A DNA stretch of 64,000 bases from RHLJ01 sp040222455 (GCA_040222455.1 JAVKDD010000003.1:75564-139563), one strand, 5' to 3'. Shown: positions 27,266-35,417, numbered from the stretch's first letter. Numbers and translations are program-made. The notes: generated by a model from the sequence alone, not told the origin.

Positions 27266-28993
27266 CTATTTTATAAAAGTCATTTTCTTTGTAATCACTC
27301 CTTCTTCGGTCTCTAATCTGTAAAAATAAATACCCGAAGCTAACCCCGTTGCATTAAATGAGATGGGAGTAATACCAGAAGGTAATCTGCCCTCTTCCAA
27401 TACCTGTACTTCTCTTCCTAAATAATCATAAACAGTAAGCTTTATTTGTTGGCTGAAAGGAAGAGAAACAGAAATGATGGTATTCGGATTAAAGGGATTT
27501 GGGTAATTTTGAGAAAGCTCAGGAGAAGAAATATCAGTAGAAACATAATCGTATACTTGAAATTGTACGCTATTGGAGGATTGGGTAGAGGTATTAAAAA
27601 AAACAAGCCCTAAACGATCAATTTCAGACCAGGAAAAATCAGTCTCTTCAAACGAAATTTGATTTGCTAAGGGATTCGTTATCAAAAGAGTTTCGATGGA
27701 TAAATCTTCGTAGTAAACAATTAATCCTGTTTGTACATCAGGCGAACTGGGTAAAATATCAATTCGTAATTGATTTGGGTTTTGCTGAAGAACATCAAAT
27801 TCGAAATACTTTCCGGAAAAACGAGAAAAAGTTTCTATTTCAGAAAGAGTGAGTTGAAGATCAAGGAAGGTTTCATCTAGCCGAGGACTAGGATATAGTA
27901 AACGTTCATCGAAACCAAAAGAGAGGGGAGAATTATCTCTACCTGAAGCAAAGTGCCATATCATATTCTCTATAATGGCCTCTTCATAACTAACATCATA
28001 TTCTGAAAGAGCTTCTGAAATAGCCTCGAGATAGGTTATTGATGGTGCTTGTGATTCAATTCGGCTCCAGACCTCGCTCCAAAAAGTATTACCAAAACGC
28101 TCTTGAAAAAATAATGCCCAAACTATATCCTCGTAAGAACCAGGAATGAGCGTTGTGGTAGGGCTACGAAAAAGATTACCATTCCCAAAGCTATTCAAAT
28201 AATTGTAATAATCATTTACTTCATCATAAACCACTTCCTCGTACAATGTGGCATCCATTTCCAACCAGCGGTCGGGATCGCCACTCCAACCATTTTGCAC
28301 AAACTGAAAAACATGTTTAAGCTCATGAGCTACTGTAACTTTAACGGCACCTTTCTGGTCACCTTCTGGATCATCATTTTCCGGGAATCCTACAAAATCA
28401 TTTTCTATACTAATATAGGGTGCATTCGGGAATGCAGTAAAACCATAAGCTCCGCTATTAGCTACTCTGATCTCATAAGGCATCGATTTCTGAGTAAAAA
28501 AATCGGTAAACCCTAATCCAACTAATTGCTCATGACTTGAATCGGCAGCTTCTGCAATCCATTCTACATAATCTGGTACAAAGTTATTATTCTCATCGCT
28601 CAAAGGAACGGCATTATTCCCAGTAGTATCATAATTGACAATGAATTTACCCGAAGCACTTAAATAAGATTCAGAAGCTACAGAAACAGTAGTCGGAAAA
28701 GCTTTACTCACCGCTTCTTTGGTCTCCTCTTTTAATAAGTCTGCATTATTAACATACATCAAAAAAAGAGGGGTGGCACATTTTATAGGAGTTGTATGGG
28801 CGTGGTTTTTTATGAGATTAATTTGTTGAAGAATGGCGTCATCAACAGATAATTTACCCTCTTCAAAGGCCGTTTGAATTTGAAATAACGGATTCGTTTC
28901 CTGTGCGGCAACAGGTGCATGAAACAGGAAAAACAGAAGTATAAAAAATACGGCTATTGATTTTTCCGAATAGTTTTGAAACGTCTTTTTCAA
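27266..28993 (-). CDS. Secreted HExxH metallopeptidase-like protein with type A sorting domain
   Basis: About 575 residues. It has a signal peptide ('SIAVFFILLFFLFHAPVAAQ') and a zinc-protease-like motif 'TVAHELKHVFQFVQNG' followed by 'WLEMDATLYEEVVYDE', in which the downstream Glu could be a third ligand (gluzincin style). The C-terminal sorting domain has 'LSQNYPNPFNPNTIISVSLP' and ends 'TKKMTFIK'. The start is uncertain: the only codon close to the signal is TTG 28993, while the in-frame ATG (29131) would lie inside the divergent trhO gene and add 46 non-signal-like residues. Probably exported by the type IX system. Confidence 0.8.
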   Translation of the reverse strand: MKKTFQNYSEKSIAVFFILLFFLFHAPVAAQETNPLFQIQTAFEEGKLSVDDAILQQINLIKNHAHTTPIKCATPLFLMYVNNADLLKEETKEAVSKAFPTTVSVASESYLSASGKFIVNYDTTGNNAVPLSDENNNFVPDYVEWIAEAADSSHEQLVGLGFTDFFTQKSMPYEIRVANSGAYGFTAFPNAPYISIENDFVGFPENDDPEGDQKGAVKVTVAHELKHVFQFVQNGWSGDPDRWLEMDATLYEEVVYDEVNDYYNYLNSFGNGNLFRSPTTTLIPGSYEDIVWALFFQERFGNTFWSEVWSRIESQAPSITYLEAISEALSEYDVSYEEAIIENMIWHFASGRDNSPLSFGFDERLLYPSPRLDETFLDLQLTLSEIETFSRFSGKYFEFDVLQQNPNQLRIDILPSSPDVQTGLIVYYEDLSIETLLITNPLANQISFEETDFSWSEIDRLGLVFFNTSTQSSNSVQFQVYDYVSTDISSPELSQNYPNPFNPNTIISVSLPFSQQIKLTVYDYLGREVQVLEEGRLPSGITPISFNATGLASGIYFYRLETEEGVITKKMTFIK

Positions 28994-29062
28994 TGAATTT
29001 TGCTTAACTTTGGTCTTGCCAATAACGGCAATAATAGAACCATCGTGTAAATTTTTTATAAG

Positions 29063-30031
29063 ATGTACGAAGTTATCCTTTATTACAATTTCACACCAAT
29101 TAAAGATGCAGAACGATTTTGTAAAAATCATAAGAACTTTTGTAAAGAACTTGGTCTAAAAGGAAGAATATATATATCGGACGAAGGCTTAAATGGAACA
29201 GCTGCAGGTACAAAAAACCAAATCGATAGCTATAAAGAGTTTGTTTGGTCGCTCCCCGGTTTCGAAAACACAGAATTTAAGCAAGACCAAAGTGATTACA
29301 TTCCGTTTGCCAAACTAATTTGTAAGATCAGAGAAGAAATAGTTGCGTTGCACAAAGAAGACGTAGATCCAAAAGATGGTGGAAATCATTTAATGCCGAG
29401 CGAGTGGAGGAAAGTAATGGAATCGGGAGATGATTATGTGATGATTGATGTACGCAATAACTATGAATCAAAAATCGGACATTTTAAAGGAGCACTTACG
29501 CCAGATCTGGAAAATTTCTACGATTTTCCACATTGGTTGGAAGAAGCCAACATTCCGAAAAACAAAAAAGTACTGATGTACTGCACAGGCGGGATTCGAT
29601 GCGAGAAGTTTTCAGTATTGATGAAAGAGGAAGGTTGGGATGATGTAAACCAGTTGCACGGTGGAATTTTAAACTACGCTAAAGAAGAAGAGGGAGCTCA
29701 TTTCGAAGGGAAATGTTTTGTATTTGATGATCGCTTGGTGGTTCCAGTAAATCCAAAAGATTTAGCGCCTATAGCCCAGTGCGAAATAACCGGAAACCCA
29801 GCCGACACCTACGTTAATTGTGCTAACATGCAATGCAACAAATTGTTTGTTTGCTCGGAAGAGGGCGCTCGGTTAATGGAAGGTTGTTGTAATGAAGAGT
29901 GTAAACAAAGCGATTTCAAACGACCGTTTGATCCAGAAAACGCCTTTAAACCATTCCGAAAGTGGTATAACTACTTCGGAGAAGATTTTAAAAACCGTGA
30001 TCTTCAACAAGAAGAATCAACTCAGTCGTAA
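29063..30031 (+). CDS. trhO: tRNA uridine 5-hydroxylase, rhodanese family (TrhO/YceA)
   Basis: This 322-residue protein hydroxylates uridine 34 of tRNA at C5 with oxygen. An N-terminal acylphosphatase-like domain ('YEVILYYNFTPIKDAERFC', 'LKGRIYISDEGLNGTAAG') is followed by a rhodanese domain with active-site Cys174 in 'MYCTGGIRCEKFSVLM'. A cysteine-rich C-terminus ('NCANMQCNKLFVCSEEG...CCNEECK') completes the YceA architecture. Length fits the family. The pseudouridine synthase gene downstream overlaps its end, linking two RNA-modification genes. Confidence 0.94.
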   Translation: MYEVILYYNFTPIKDAERFCKNHKNFCKELGLKGRIYISDEGLNGTAAGTKNQIDSYKEFVWSLPGFENTEFKQDQSDYIPFAKLICKIREEIVALHKEDVDPKDGGNHLMPSEWRKVMESGDDYVMIDVRNNYESKIGHFKGALTPDLENFYDFPHWLEEANIPKNKKVLMYCTGGIRCEKFSVLMKEEGWDDVNQLHGGILNYAKEEEGAHFEGKCFVFDDRLVVPVNPKDLAPIAQCEITGNPADTYVNCANMQCNKLFVCSEEGARLMEGCCNEECKQSDFKRPFDPENAFKPFRKWYNYFGEDFKNRDLQQEESTQS

Positions 30032-30887
30032 TATTCGGCTAGTTTCTCCTTACCCAATAACACATCGTTTTAAGCCAGATTCTGAATTTGTAGGTATGAG
30101 TTTGGTAGAAATGATGAGTATCAAATTCCCTTTTCAACCTCAAAAGGAGTGGGGAAAAAGAATATTTGCAGGCAGGGTATTAGTGAATGAGGACACCGTT
30201 ATGCCAGAGTTTATTTTATCTCCTTCTGATGAGATATCTCACCATAATCCAAGAGTAGTGGAACCCTCTGTACCAGATGAAGTCGAAGTATTAGAAGAAA
30301 CAGAAGAATATCTCATCGTTTTCAAACCAGCGCCCATGCCTATGCATCCGGGAGGAAGATATTTCAAAAATACGTTGACCGAGATTTTAAAAGATCAAGG
30401 CTTTGAAGACTTAAGAATTGCTCATCGATTAGATGCTGTTACATCAGGAATTGTGTTACTTGCAAAGAATAAATCATTTGCTAAAAAAGCGATGCATTGT
30501 TTTGCAGAGGGTCGAGTTTCAAAAGTATACTTTGCAATGGTAGATGGAATTCCCAAGGAAAAAAGAATGACCATAAATTCCCCGATAAAAAGAAAAAAGG
30601 GATTCGTTTTTGAAAGTAATGAGAAGCTAACCAATGCAAGGGATGCGATAACTCATTTTGAAGTTATTGAAATTCAAGAAAATTCAACACTCGTTAAATG
30701 TATTCCTGAAACAGGGCGGACTCATCAAATCCGACTTCATCTTGCCAAATGGGGGCATCCAATTGTGGATGATTTTATTTATGGGAAAAATGGAGATCAG
30801 TCATCGAAAACCACACAGAAAAGCGCCATAAGCTTGGTGAGCGCAGGACTTGAGATTGAGGAACTAGGGATTAAGTATCAATTATAA
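29997..30887 (+). CDS. RluA-family pseudouridine synthase
   Basis: About 296 residues. The N-terminal part (about 20-90) resembles an S4 RNA-binding domain ('WGKRIFAGRVLVNEDTVM'). The catalytic domain contains the RluA motif 'RIAHRLDAVTSGIVLLAKN' with catalytic Asp146, then 'KVYFAMVDG' and 'PETGRTHQIRLHLAKWGHPIVDD'. Start is uncertain. GTG 29997 overlaps trhO by 35 bases and gives a normal S4 start, while ATG 29892 in the same frame adds 35 residues with no family resemblance. The RNA target (rRNA or tRNA) cannot be told. Confidence 0.88.
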   Translation: MIFNKKNQLSRNIRLVSPYPITHRFKPDSEFVGMSLVEMMSIKFPFQPQKEWGKRIFAGRVLVNEDTVMPEFILSPSDEISHHNPRVVEPSVPDEVEVLEETEEYLIVFKPAPMPMHPGGRYFKNTLTEILKDQGFEDLRIAHRLDAVTSGIVLLAKNKSFAKKAMHCFAEGRVSKVYFAMVDGIPKEKRMTINSPIKRKKGFVFESNEKLTNARDAITHFEVIEIQENSTLVKCIPETGRTHQIRLHLAKWGHPIVDDFIYGKNGDQSSKTTQKSAISLVSAGLEIEELGIKYQL

Positions 30888-30914
30888 ATTCCAAATTAAA
30901 AGAGGCATCAACGG

Positions 30915-31706
30915 TTAATCTTCTTTCAAAAAAGCCTCTGCTATAGCTGCAAATTGTTTTGGTTTATCCAGAAAAGCATAATGTCCGGCATCTTCAATAA
31001 TGACTAAAGCCGAGTTCTTTATTCCTTTTTCTATTCGTTCACCCTGATATATCGGCGTTGCATCATCATTTCTTCCCCAAAGAAGTAATGTCTCATGAGG
31101 AATTTGAGGCAAACAAGATTCAAGGTATTCGGTTACAGACTTAACAAACGTTCCCCTCATTACCCCCGATAGTTCCGAATATTCGCTTGAGCCGAGACTT
31201 TTCCAAAGGCTTGAGCCTCGTAACCAGTTCAACGCTTTATCGCGGAGTGGTTGGGGTAGTATCATAAAAGGGGCTTTGAGCACTTTTGCCGTATACTTTT
31301 TGAAGTAATATTTCCAAGAGCGTATTGGTTTCATACCGGCGCCACCTGTGATTAGTACTTTTTGAATAATTTTTTTCTCTTTTTCTCTGGTGAGCAATTT
31401 CAGGATAATTCTGCCACCAAAAGAATGAACAAGTACATCTATATGATCATCGGGTAACATGGTGATAAAAGCTTCGATAGCGTCTGCATAATCATCAATA
31501 CTCCATGCTTCAGAAGGCTGATTCGATTCCCCAAATCCCGGAAGATCGAGCACATAACACGACCGAAGATGCGATAATTGGTTAGCGATTGGCATCATAA
31601 CTCGACGACTACTTCCCCAACCGTGTAGAATTACCAACGCTTTTCCTTCGCCTACTACTTCGTAAGCTATGCGTTGGTCGTTGTATGTGAAATAATGAGT
31701 ATTCAT
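30915..31706 (-). CDS. Alpha/beta hydrolase
   Basis: This 263-residue serine hydrolase has oxyanion motif 'VILHGWGSSRRVM', nucleophile Ser95 in 'VLVHSFGGRI', acid residue in 'LLWGRNDDATPIYQ' and histidine in 'EDAGHYAFLDKP'. The layout is that of MhpC/BioH-like hydrolases; the substrate is unknown. ATG 31706 is used; the frame extends to a TTG at 31739 without family resemblance. It is divergent from the disrupted comEA-like gene that begins at 31804. Confidence 0.92.
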   Translation of the reverse strand: MNTHYFTYNDQRIAYEVVGEGKALVILHGWGSSRRVMMPIANQLSHLRSCYVLDLPGFGESNQPSEAWSIDDYADAIEAFITMLPDDHIDVLVHSFGGRIILKLLTREKEKKIIQKVLITGGAGMKPIRSWKYYFKKYTAKVLKAPFMILPQPLRDKALNWLRGSSLWKSLGSSEYSELSGVMRGTFVKSVTEYLESCLPQIPHETLLLWGRNDDATPIYQGERIEKGIKNSALVIIEDAGHYAFLDKPKQFAAIAEAFLKED

Positions 31707-31803
31707 AACTTGGTAGTGCCAAACATCCGATTTCCACAACTTGAAAACAAGTTGACAAGCTTCAAAAATAAGTGCTAATTAGAGTAAGCAAAAACTAGCT
31801 GTT

Positions 31804-31827
31804 ATGGGTAACAATAAATTTAAAAGA
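31804..31827 (+). pseudogene. comEA: 5' fragment of interrupted comEA-like gene
   Basis: The eight codons ATG GGT AAC AAT AAA TTT AAA AGA are the beginning of the comEA-like gene. The IS1595-type element is inserted immediately after them. They join in frame to the rest of the gene at 34947 if the element and one copy of the 8-bp duplication are removed. In the present allele they read into the element and stop after about 17 codons. Confidence 0.8.
31820..31827. repeat. Target site duplication, left copy
   Basis: TTAAAAGA directly abuts the left inverted repeat and is repeated exactly at 34939-34946. Eight bases is the usual duplication length for IS1595-family elements. The perfect match indicates a fairly recent insertion. 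Confidence 0.92.
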
Positions 31828-31850
31828 GGCGATTATCCCTTGACTACAAG
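31828..31850. repeat. Left terminal inverted repeat of the IS1595-type element
   Basis: 23 bases starting GGCGATTATCCC and ending TACAAG. The reverse complement of 34916-34938 matches at 19 of 23 positions; the differences are confined to positions 13 and 15-17. Confidence 0.92.
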
Positions 31851-31893
31851 TAAGTAATTCTGTATCTTCATAACAGATTAAACAACTACTGAT

Positions 31894-32802
31894 ATGAAGA
31901 CTTACACATTTTTCGATTTCCAAAAAGAGTTTCCTACTGAAAGAGCTTGCTTAGAGTATATCTTTAACAAGCGTTACCCAGAAGGGTATGTTCATCCTGA
32001 AACAGGGGAAATATACGAAATCAATAGCGACTTATATTACACGGAATCAAGAAAGTGTTATACAAGCGCTGACGGTAAGATTCAAGTTTATCCTACTGCT
32101 AACACAATCTTTCATAAATCATCAACCGAGCTTGTTAAGTGGTTCTATGTGATTTTCAGAATGTCTAATTCAAAAACTGGTCTTTCAGCTAAGCAGGTGC
32201 AACGTGAAATAGGCGTTACTTATAAAACCGCTTGGAGAATGTGCCACCTTATCAGGAAATGTACTGGTTCTGATCATACCGCTTTATTTGGGACTGTTGA
32301 GATTGATGAATCATACTTTGGAGGAAAACCAAGAAAATCTAACCACAACCCAACAACTAAAAAAAGAAGACCTCATGTAAGCGACCCCGGAAGAAGTAAG
32401 GATAAAACACCTGTGGTTGGCGCTGTTCAAAGAGACGGGCGCGTTGTTGCTATGGTAACTTGGGACGTTAGAAAAGGTACGGTTTATCCTTTTATAGAAG
32501 AATTTGTTGATAAAAACGCTCAGATTTATACTGACCAATACAAGTTATATCATCAGTTAAGCACATTGGGTTACTCACATGAAACAGTAAATCATAGTAA
32601 AGATGAATATGTTCGTGGAGAAGTTCACACGAATACAATAGAGGGGTTCTGGTCTTATGTAAAGAACGGGATTCGTGGCGCATATAAGCACACTTCACCA
32701 AAATACTTACAGTTATACATTAACGAGTATTGCTTTCGTTGGAATTATAGAAACGATTCAGTAGCGACTTTTAGGAATCTTTTGAATCTCTCTGTGGCTT
32801 AA
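31894..32802 (+). CDS. IS1595-family DDE transposase
   Basis: This 302-residue transposase of the ISXO2/IS1595 type is intact. The N-terminal region (about 1-60) resembles the degenerate zinc-ribbon part of the family. A helix-turn-helix-like stretch 'GLSAKQVQREIGVTYKTAWRMCHLIRK' precedes the catalytic core. Core acidic residues are Asp138 in 'VEIDESYFGGK', Asp214 in 'IYTDQYKLY' and Glu250 in 'HTNTIEGFWSYVKNGIRG'. It is placed 43 bases inside the left inverted repeat, and its 3' end overlaps a small antisense frame by 32 bases. It would act on the element's inverted repeats. Confidence 0.95.
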   Translation: MKTYTFFDFQKEFPTERACLEYIFNKRYPEGYVHPETGEIYEINSDLYYTESRKCYTSADGKIQVYPTANTIFHKSSTELVKWFYVIFRMSNSKTGLSAKQVQREIGVTYKTAWRMCHLIRKCTGSDHTALFGTVEIDESYFGGKPRKSNHNPTTKKRRPHVSDPGRSKDKTPVVGAVQRDGRVVAMVTWDVRKGTVYPFIEEFVDKNAQIYTDQYKLYHQLSTLGYSHETVNHSKDEYVRGEVHTNTIEGFWSYVKNGIRGAYKHTSPKYLQLYINEYCFRWNYRNDSVATFRNLLNLSVA

Positions 32803-32947
32803 TAGCGCTCTCAAGATTCGCTTTGAAAGCGGATTCATCAGCTTCAAAATCCAAATCTGGATTCTTTATAGGATAATCAGAAGGGATTTCAAACTCTTCG
32901 TAAGTTATTTCAATATCAATTTTATCTAAATCTTCTTTTTCGCTCAT
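32771..32947 (-). CDS. Small acidic ORF (58 aa) in the element, antisense to transposase 3' end
   Basis: From ATG 32947 the minus strand reads MSEKEDLDKIDIEITYEEFE... to a TAA at 32771, very rich in Asp and Glu. Balanced composition and its placement between transposase and terminator suggest a real small protein, possibly one that affects the transposase. There is no strong Shine-Dalgarno and no family I recognise. It could also be a chance frame. Confidence 0.35.
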   Translation of the reverse strand: MSEKEDLDKIDIEITYEEFEIPSDYPIKNPDLDFEADESAFKANLESAIKPQRDSKDS

Positions 32948-33023
32948 AAACTTTTGAGATCAGTTTGTAAAAATGCAATCAGATTGTAAAATAGAAACTA
33001 ATTCACTAATTTGTTAATCAATT

Positions 33024-33063
33024 ACAACTAAGGAAGCCAAAGCTTCCCTAGTTGTGTTTTTTT
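33024..33063 (+). terminator. Strong hairpin terminator downstream of the transposase
   Basis: ACAACTA-a-GGAAGC pairs with GCTTCC-c-TAGTTGT (13 pairs with one mismatch) around a CAAA loop and is followed by G and seven T. It can end plus-strand transcription from the transposase, 222 bases after its stop. Confidence 0.8.
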
Positions 33064-33069
33064 GAATTA

Positions 33070-33276
33070 TTAAGTGTTTATTCGAACAACGAATCTACGG
33101 ACTCGTCTGGTACTGTAAGCAAGCCTGCCTGATACAAGCTTGTATTTATCAGTACTGAATACTTCACTTTCTTGATGTTTATCGGGAGGATCAAGAACCT
33201 CCACTGTGAACTTAACCATTTTACTACTGGTTTTATATTTCAGGTGGCTAAAGCCTGATTTATACAGCCAATACAT
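33070..33276 (-). CDS. Possible small basic ORF (68 aa) inside the element
   Basis: ATG 33276 opens a minus-strand frame that starts directly after the terminator hairpin of the winged-helix-like gene. A second start, ATG 33219, gives 49 residues beginning MVKFTVEVLDPPDK. The C-terminal end is Arg-rich ('STRRVRRFVVRINT'). No ribosome site is visible and no family is recognised. The stretch also holds a palindrome around GATACAAGCTTGTAT, so it may be non-coding regulatory DNA. Confidence 0.25.
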   Translation of the reverse strand: MYWLYKSGFSHLKYKTSSKMVKFTVEVLDPPDKHQESEVFSTDKYKLVSGRLAYSTRRVRRFVVRINT

Positions 33277-33310
33277 TAAAACCTGAAAGGCTCCTATCCT
33301 TTCAGGTTTT
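33277..33310 (-). terminator. Terminator of the winged-helix-like cargo gene
   Basis: AAAACCTGAAAGG pairs with CCTTTCAGGTTTT around a 7-base loop (33278-33310). On the minus strand the stem starts right after the cargo gene's TAA (33312) and ends in TTTTAAT. Seven T also follow on the plus strand, so it may work in both directions. Confidence 0.75.
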
Positions 33311-33311
33311 T

Positions 33312-33893
33312 TTATATCGTTATGGTCTCACTATCTCCTTGGAGATATTCCTCGTCATACATATAATCAGAGATAATTTCACCATTATCATCTAACCATT
33401 TTGGAGAACCCCAAAATGTATTTCTGTTATATCCATTAACAGCATAGTTCACTAGCTGATTTTTTTGTCTTAAACTAGATAGCGCCCCACTTACTTTCTT
33501 TGCCCAATCATCTTCTGATATTTCAGGCTCACGCGCATGTAATTCTTCTGATATTTGTCTGTTATGGACGAACTTGTTAAAACTCTTGATTACAAGCTTA
33601 ACCTTATTTCGATTTGACAAATTTACATGATACCCATCATCAAATACATATTTTTTCTTCTGACTATCTTCTTCTCCAATAAGAGATGCCGCCAATGAGG
33701 CTGGGTTTTTATAATAAAGCTTACTAGACCTCTCCCCAGAACCATTTTGTTCTATCGAAATAGACGATCCTTGGCTTTCAAGTAAATTATTAAGAGCTTT
33801 TATAGCCCCTTCAATTTCTATAAGCTTATGAGAAGCTTCATCTCTCTCTTTAAATAGATCGTCAAGCTGTTTTTTGATTATTGATAATTCCAT
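33312..33893 (-). CDS. Cargo protein: coiled coil plus putative winged-helix domain
   Basis: 193 residues. ATG 33893 is set by a strong AGGAGG seven bases upstream, one of the clearest ribosome sites in the window; the frame extends 22 codons further up without support. Residues 1-40 are a heptad-rich coiled coil ('LDDLFKERDEASHKLIEIEG'), followed by a linker. Residues about 110-175 look like a winged helix ('NRKVKLVIKSFNKFVHNRQISEEL...KVSGALSSLRQKNQLVNYAV', then 'NTFWGSPKWLDDNGE'). It is divergent from the DUF3800 gene with 194 bases between. It may regulate or partner that gene; the function itself is unknown to me. Confidence 0.75.
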   Translation of the reverse strand: MELSIIKKQLDDLFKERDEASHKLIEIEGAIKALNNLLESQGSSISIEQNGSGERSSKLYYKNPASLAASLIGEEDSQKKKYVFDDGYHVNLSNRNKVKLVIKSFNKFVHNRQISEELHAREPEISEDDWAKKVSGALSSLRQKNQLVNYAVNGYNRNTFWGSPKWLDDNGEIISDYMYDEEYLQGDSETITI

Positions 33894-34087
33894 ATCTATC
33901 CTCCTATAATAGTTATGCTGATTTAAACTTAATATATCACTTAATGACATATGTAGCAATAGCGGTGTTAGATAAAATAAAGAATAAATATAAGAAGGGG
34001 TAAGATAGAATTGATTTATCTATGATTCTGTTTAATTACATAAATCAAACATGTTTATATTTTCAAAAACATTACTTTATTTAACTC

Positions 34088-34750
34088 ATGCCAAAAAATC
34101 TATACGTTTTTTTAGATGAGTCTGGAAATCTTGATTTTTCAAAATCTGGCTCAGAACATTTTATCATTACATCGCTACTTTTAGAAAGACCATTTCCGTG
34201 TTATAATGATCTTATAGAGTTACGTTATGATTTACTTGAGTTGGGGCATGAATTGGAGTTATTTCATGCCACAGAGGATAGGCAGATGGTTAGAAATAAA
34301 GTGTTTGAAATAATAAATGCTAATTTAAATGAAATTAGATTAGACTCTCTTATAGTAAGAAAGAGAAGAACCGCAACGGTTCTTCAGGGATATAAAAAAT
34401 TCTATCCAGAAATGGTAGGGTATCTACTTAGATTTGTTCTTAAAAAAATAGAGATGAATGAATACGATCAAATAATAGTTGTTACAGACACTATTCCACT
34501 TCAAAAGAAGAAAAGCATTATTGAAGGAGAGACAAAAAGAGTATTAAAAGAATTGATACCGAAAGAAAAAGAATTTAAAGTGATGCATCACTCTTCCAAA
34601 TCAAATGTATCATTACAGGTCGTAGATTACTGTTGTTGGGCTATTTTTAGAAAGTGGGAGCGCAATGACACTAGATCGTATGATTTAATTAGAGAGGCTT
34701 TAGCAAGTGAATTTGATATATTTAGGAATGGCAAAATAAACTACTATTAA
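34088..34750 (+). CDS. DUF3800 (RNase H-fold) protein, element cargo
   Basis: This 220-residue protein has the DUF3800 opening 'LYVFLDESGNLDFSKSG' with Asp10-Glu11, the middle 'LGHELELFHATEDRQMVRNKVFEII', and the C-terminal 'SSKSNVSLQVVDYCCWAIFRKWER' with Asp180. In DUF3800 these acidic residues fit an RNase H-like active site, and the family is often found in defence islands and on mobile elements; no biochemical role is established that I know of. It is followed by a strong terminator. Its position inside an IS1595-type element, opposite a winged-helix-like gene, suggests an anti-phage or element-stability role (inference). Confidence 0.88.
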   Translation: MPKNLYVFLDESGNLDFSKSGSEHFIITSLLLERPFPCYNDLIELRYDLLELGHELELFHATEDRQMVRNKVFEIINANLNEIRLDSLIVRKRRTATVLQGYKKFYPEMVGYLLRFVLKKIEMNEYDQIIVVTDTIPLQKKKSIIEGETKRVLKELIPKEKEFKVMHHSSKSNVSLQVVDYCCWAIFRKWERNDTRSYDLIREALASEFDIFRNGKINYY

Positions 34751-34757
34751 AAAATGA

Positions 34758-34818
34758 CCCCCCCAACTATCCTAATGGAAGAACCCCTTGGGTTCTTATT
34801 ATCGGGGGGGAACTTTTT
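34758..34818 (+). terminator. Compound terminator after the DUF3800 gene
   Basis: An outer stem of seven C (34758-34764) and seven G (34804-34810) encloses an inner hairpin AAGAACCC-CTT-GGGTTCTT (34779-34797). AAC and five T follow. This is an unusually GC-rich structure for this AT-rich region. Confidence 0.75.
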
Positions 34819-34915
34819 ATATTCTTTTAGCTCTTTGTATATACGCCAACAATAACACAGTTATTGTCTAGATTAATTAATGTTACAATGAGTTTAGATA
34901 AATAGCAAACATCAA

Positions 34916-34938
34916 CTTGTAACTAGGGGATAATCGCC
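34916..34938. repeat. Right terminal inverted repeat of the IS1595-type element
   Basis: 23 bases whose reverse complement starts GGCGATTATCCCCTAG and ends TTACAAG, matching the left repeat at 19 of 23 positions. Confidence 0.92.
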
Positions 34939-34946
34939 TTAAAAGA
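34939..34946. repeat. Target site duplication, right copy
   Basis: TTAAAAGA follows the right inverted repeat directly and is identical to 31820-31827. Confidence 0.92.
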
Positions 34947-35417
34947 TCGTTTTTCTTTTGGGTTGATAAACTTCAGATCAGTAAAAAAGAGCGTATTTCG
35001 GTTACAATTTTATTGGGCATTATCACCATACTACTTTTAGCAAATATACTTATCGAAGAGCGGGTTGTTCCAACTCCAGAAAATCATACTGAACTGTTAG
35101 CTGAGTTTGAAAGAAGAAGCGCCCTCATTAAACAGGAAGAACAAAAGCTTGCTAAAAAATACAATCCAGAACTTGATAATGTAAATCTAGAAAGGGAATC
35201 AGCTGAAGTAATTATACCAAGTCAAAGTCCGCTTAATTTAAATGAAGCGACCTTAGAAGAGCTAGAAATGCTGCCAGGAATTGGAAGTATTTATGCACAA
35301 AGAATAATTGATTATCGGGAAACTAATGGAGGGTTCAAATCCGTTGAAGAACTGATTAATGTTCGTGGAATAGGAGAAAAGACTCTTGAGAAGCTGAAAC
35401 AGCATTTAAAATTATAA
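34947..35417 (+). pseudogene. comEA: ComEA-like helix-hairpin-helix protein, interrupted after codon 8
   Basis: The body of a 164-codon gene whose first eight codons lie at 31804-31827. With the element removed it reads MGNNKFKRSFFFWVDKLQ..., a membrane helix ('ISVTILLGIITILLLANILI'), a charged linker and two helix-hairpin-helix motifs ('LNEATLEELEMLPGIGSIYAQRIIDYR', 'SVEELINVRGIGEKTLEKL'). ComEA-like proteins bind DNA in the envelope during natural transformation. In the present allele an in-frame TAA (34920) blocks read-in from the element. The first usable start is TTG 35013, inside the membrane helix, so function is probably lost. Confidence 0.85.

Larger units (their letters stand above)
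31828..34938. mobile_element. IS1595-type element with DUF3800 and winged-helix-like cargo
   Basis: A complete 3,111-bp element with 23-bp imperfect terminal inverted repeats (19 of 23 identical, both starting GGCGATTATCCC) and an 8-bp TTAAAAGA duplication. The left third encodes the transposase (31894-32802). The rest holds passenger DNA: a 58-residue antisense frame, a possible 68-residue frame, a coiled-coil/winged-helix-like protein (minus), and a DUF3800 protein (plus). Each main unit has its own terminator hairpin. Simple IS1595 elements are about 1 kb; members with passenger genes are known in the family, but this DUF3800 pairing is one I do not recognise. Confidence 0.92.

Noticed and set aside
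29131..29131. ATG 29131 as start of the secreted gluzincin-like protein
   Set aside because: It would lie inside the divergent trhO gene and put 46 non-signal residues before an obvious signal peptide.
34758..34818. C7...G7 structure considered as a recombination or attachment site
   Set aside because: It follows the DUF3800 stop and ends in a T-run, so a compound terminator explains it.
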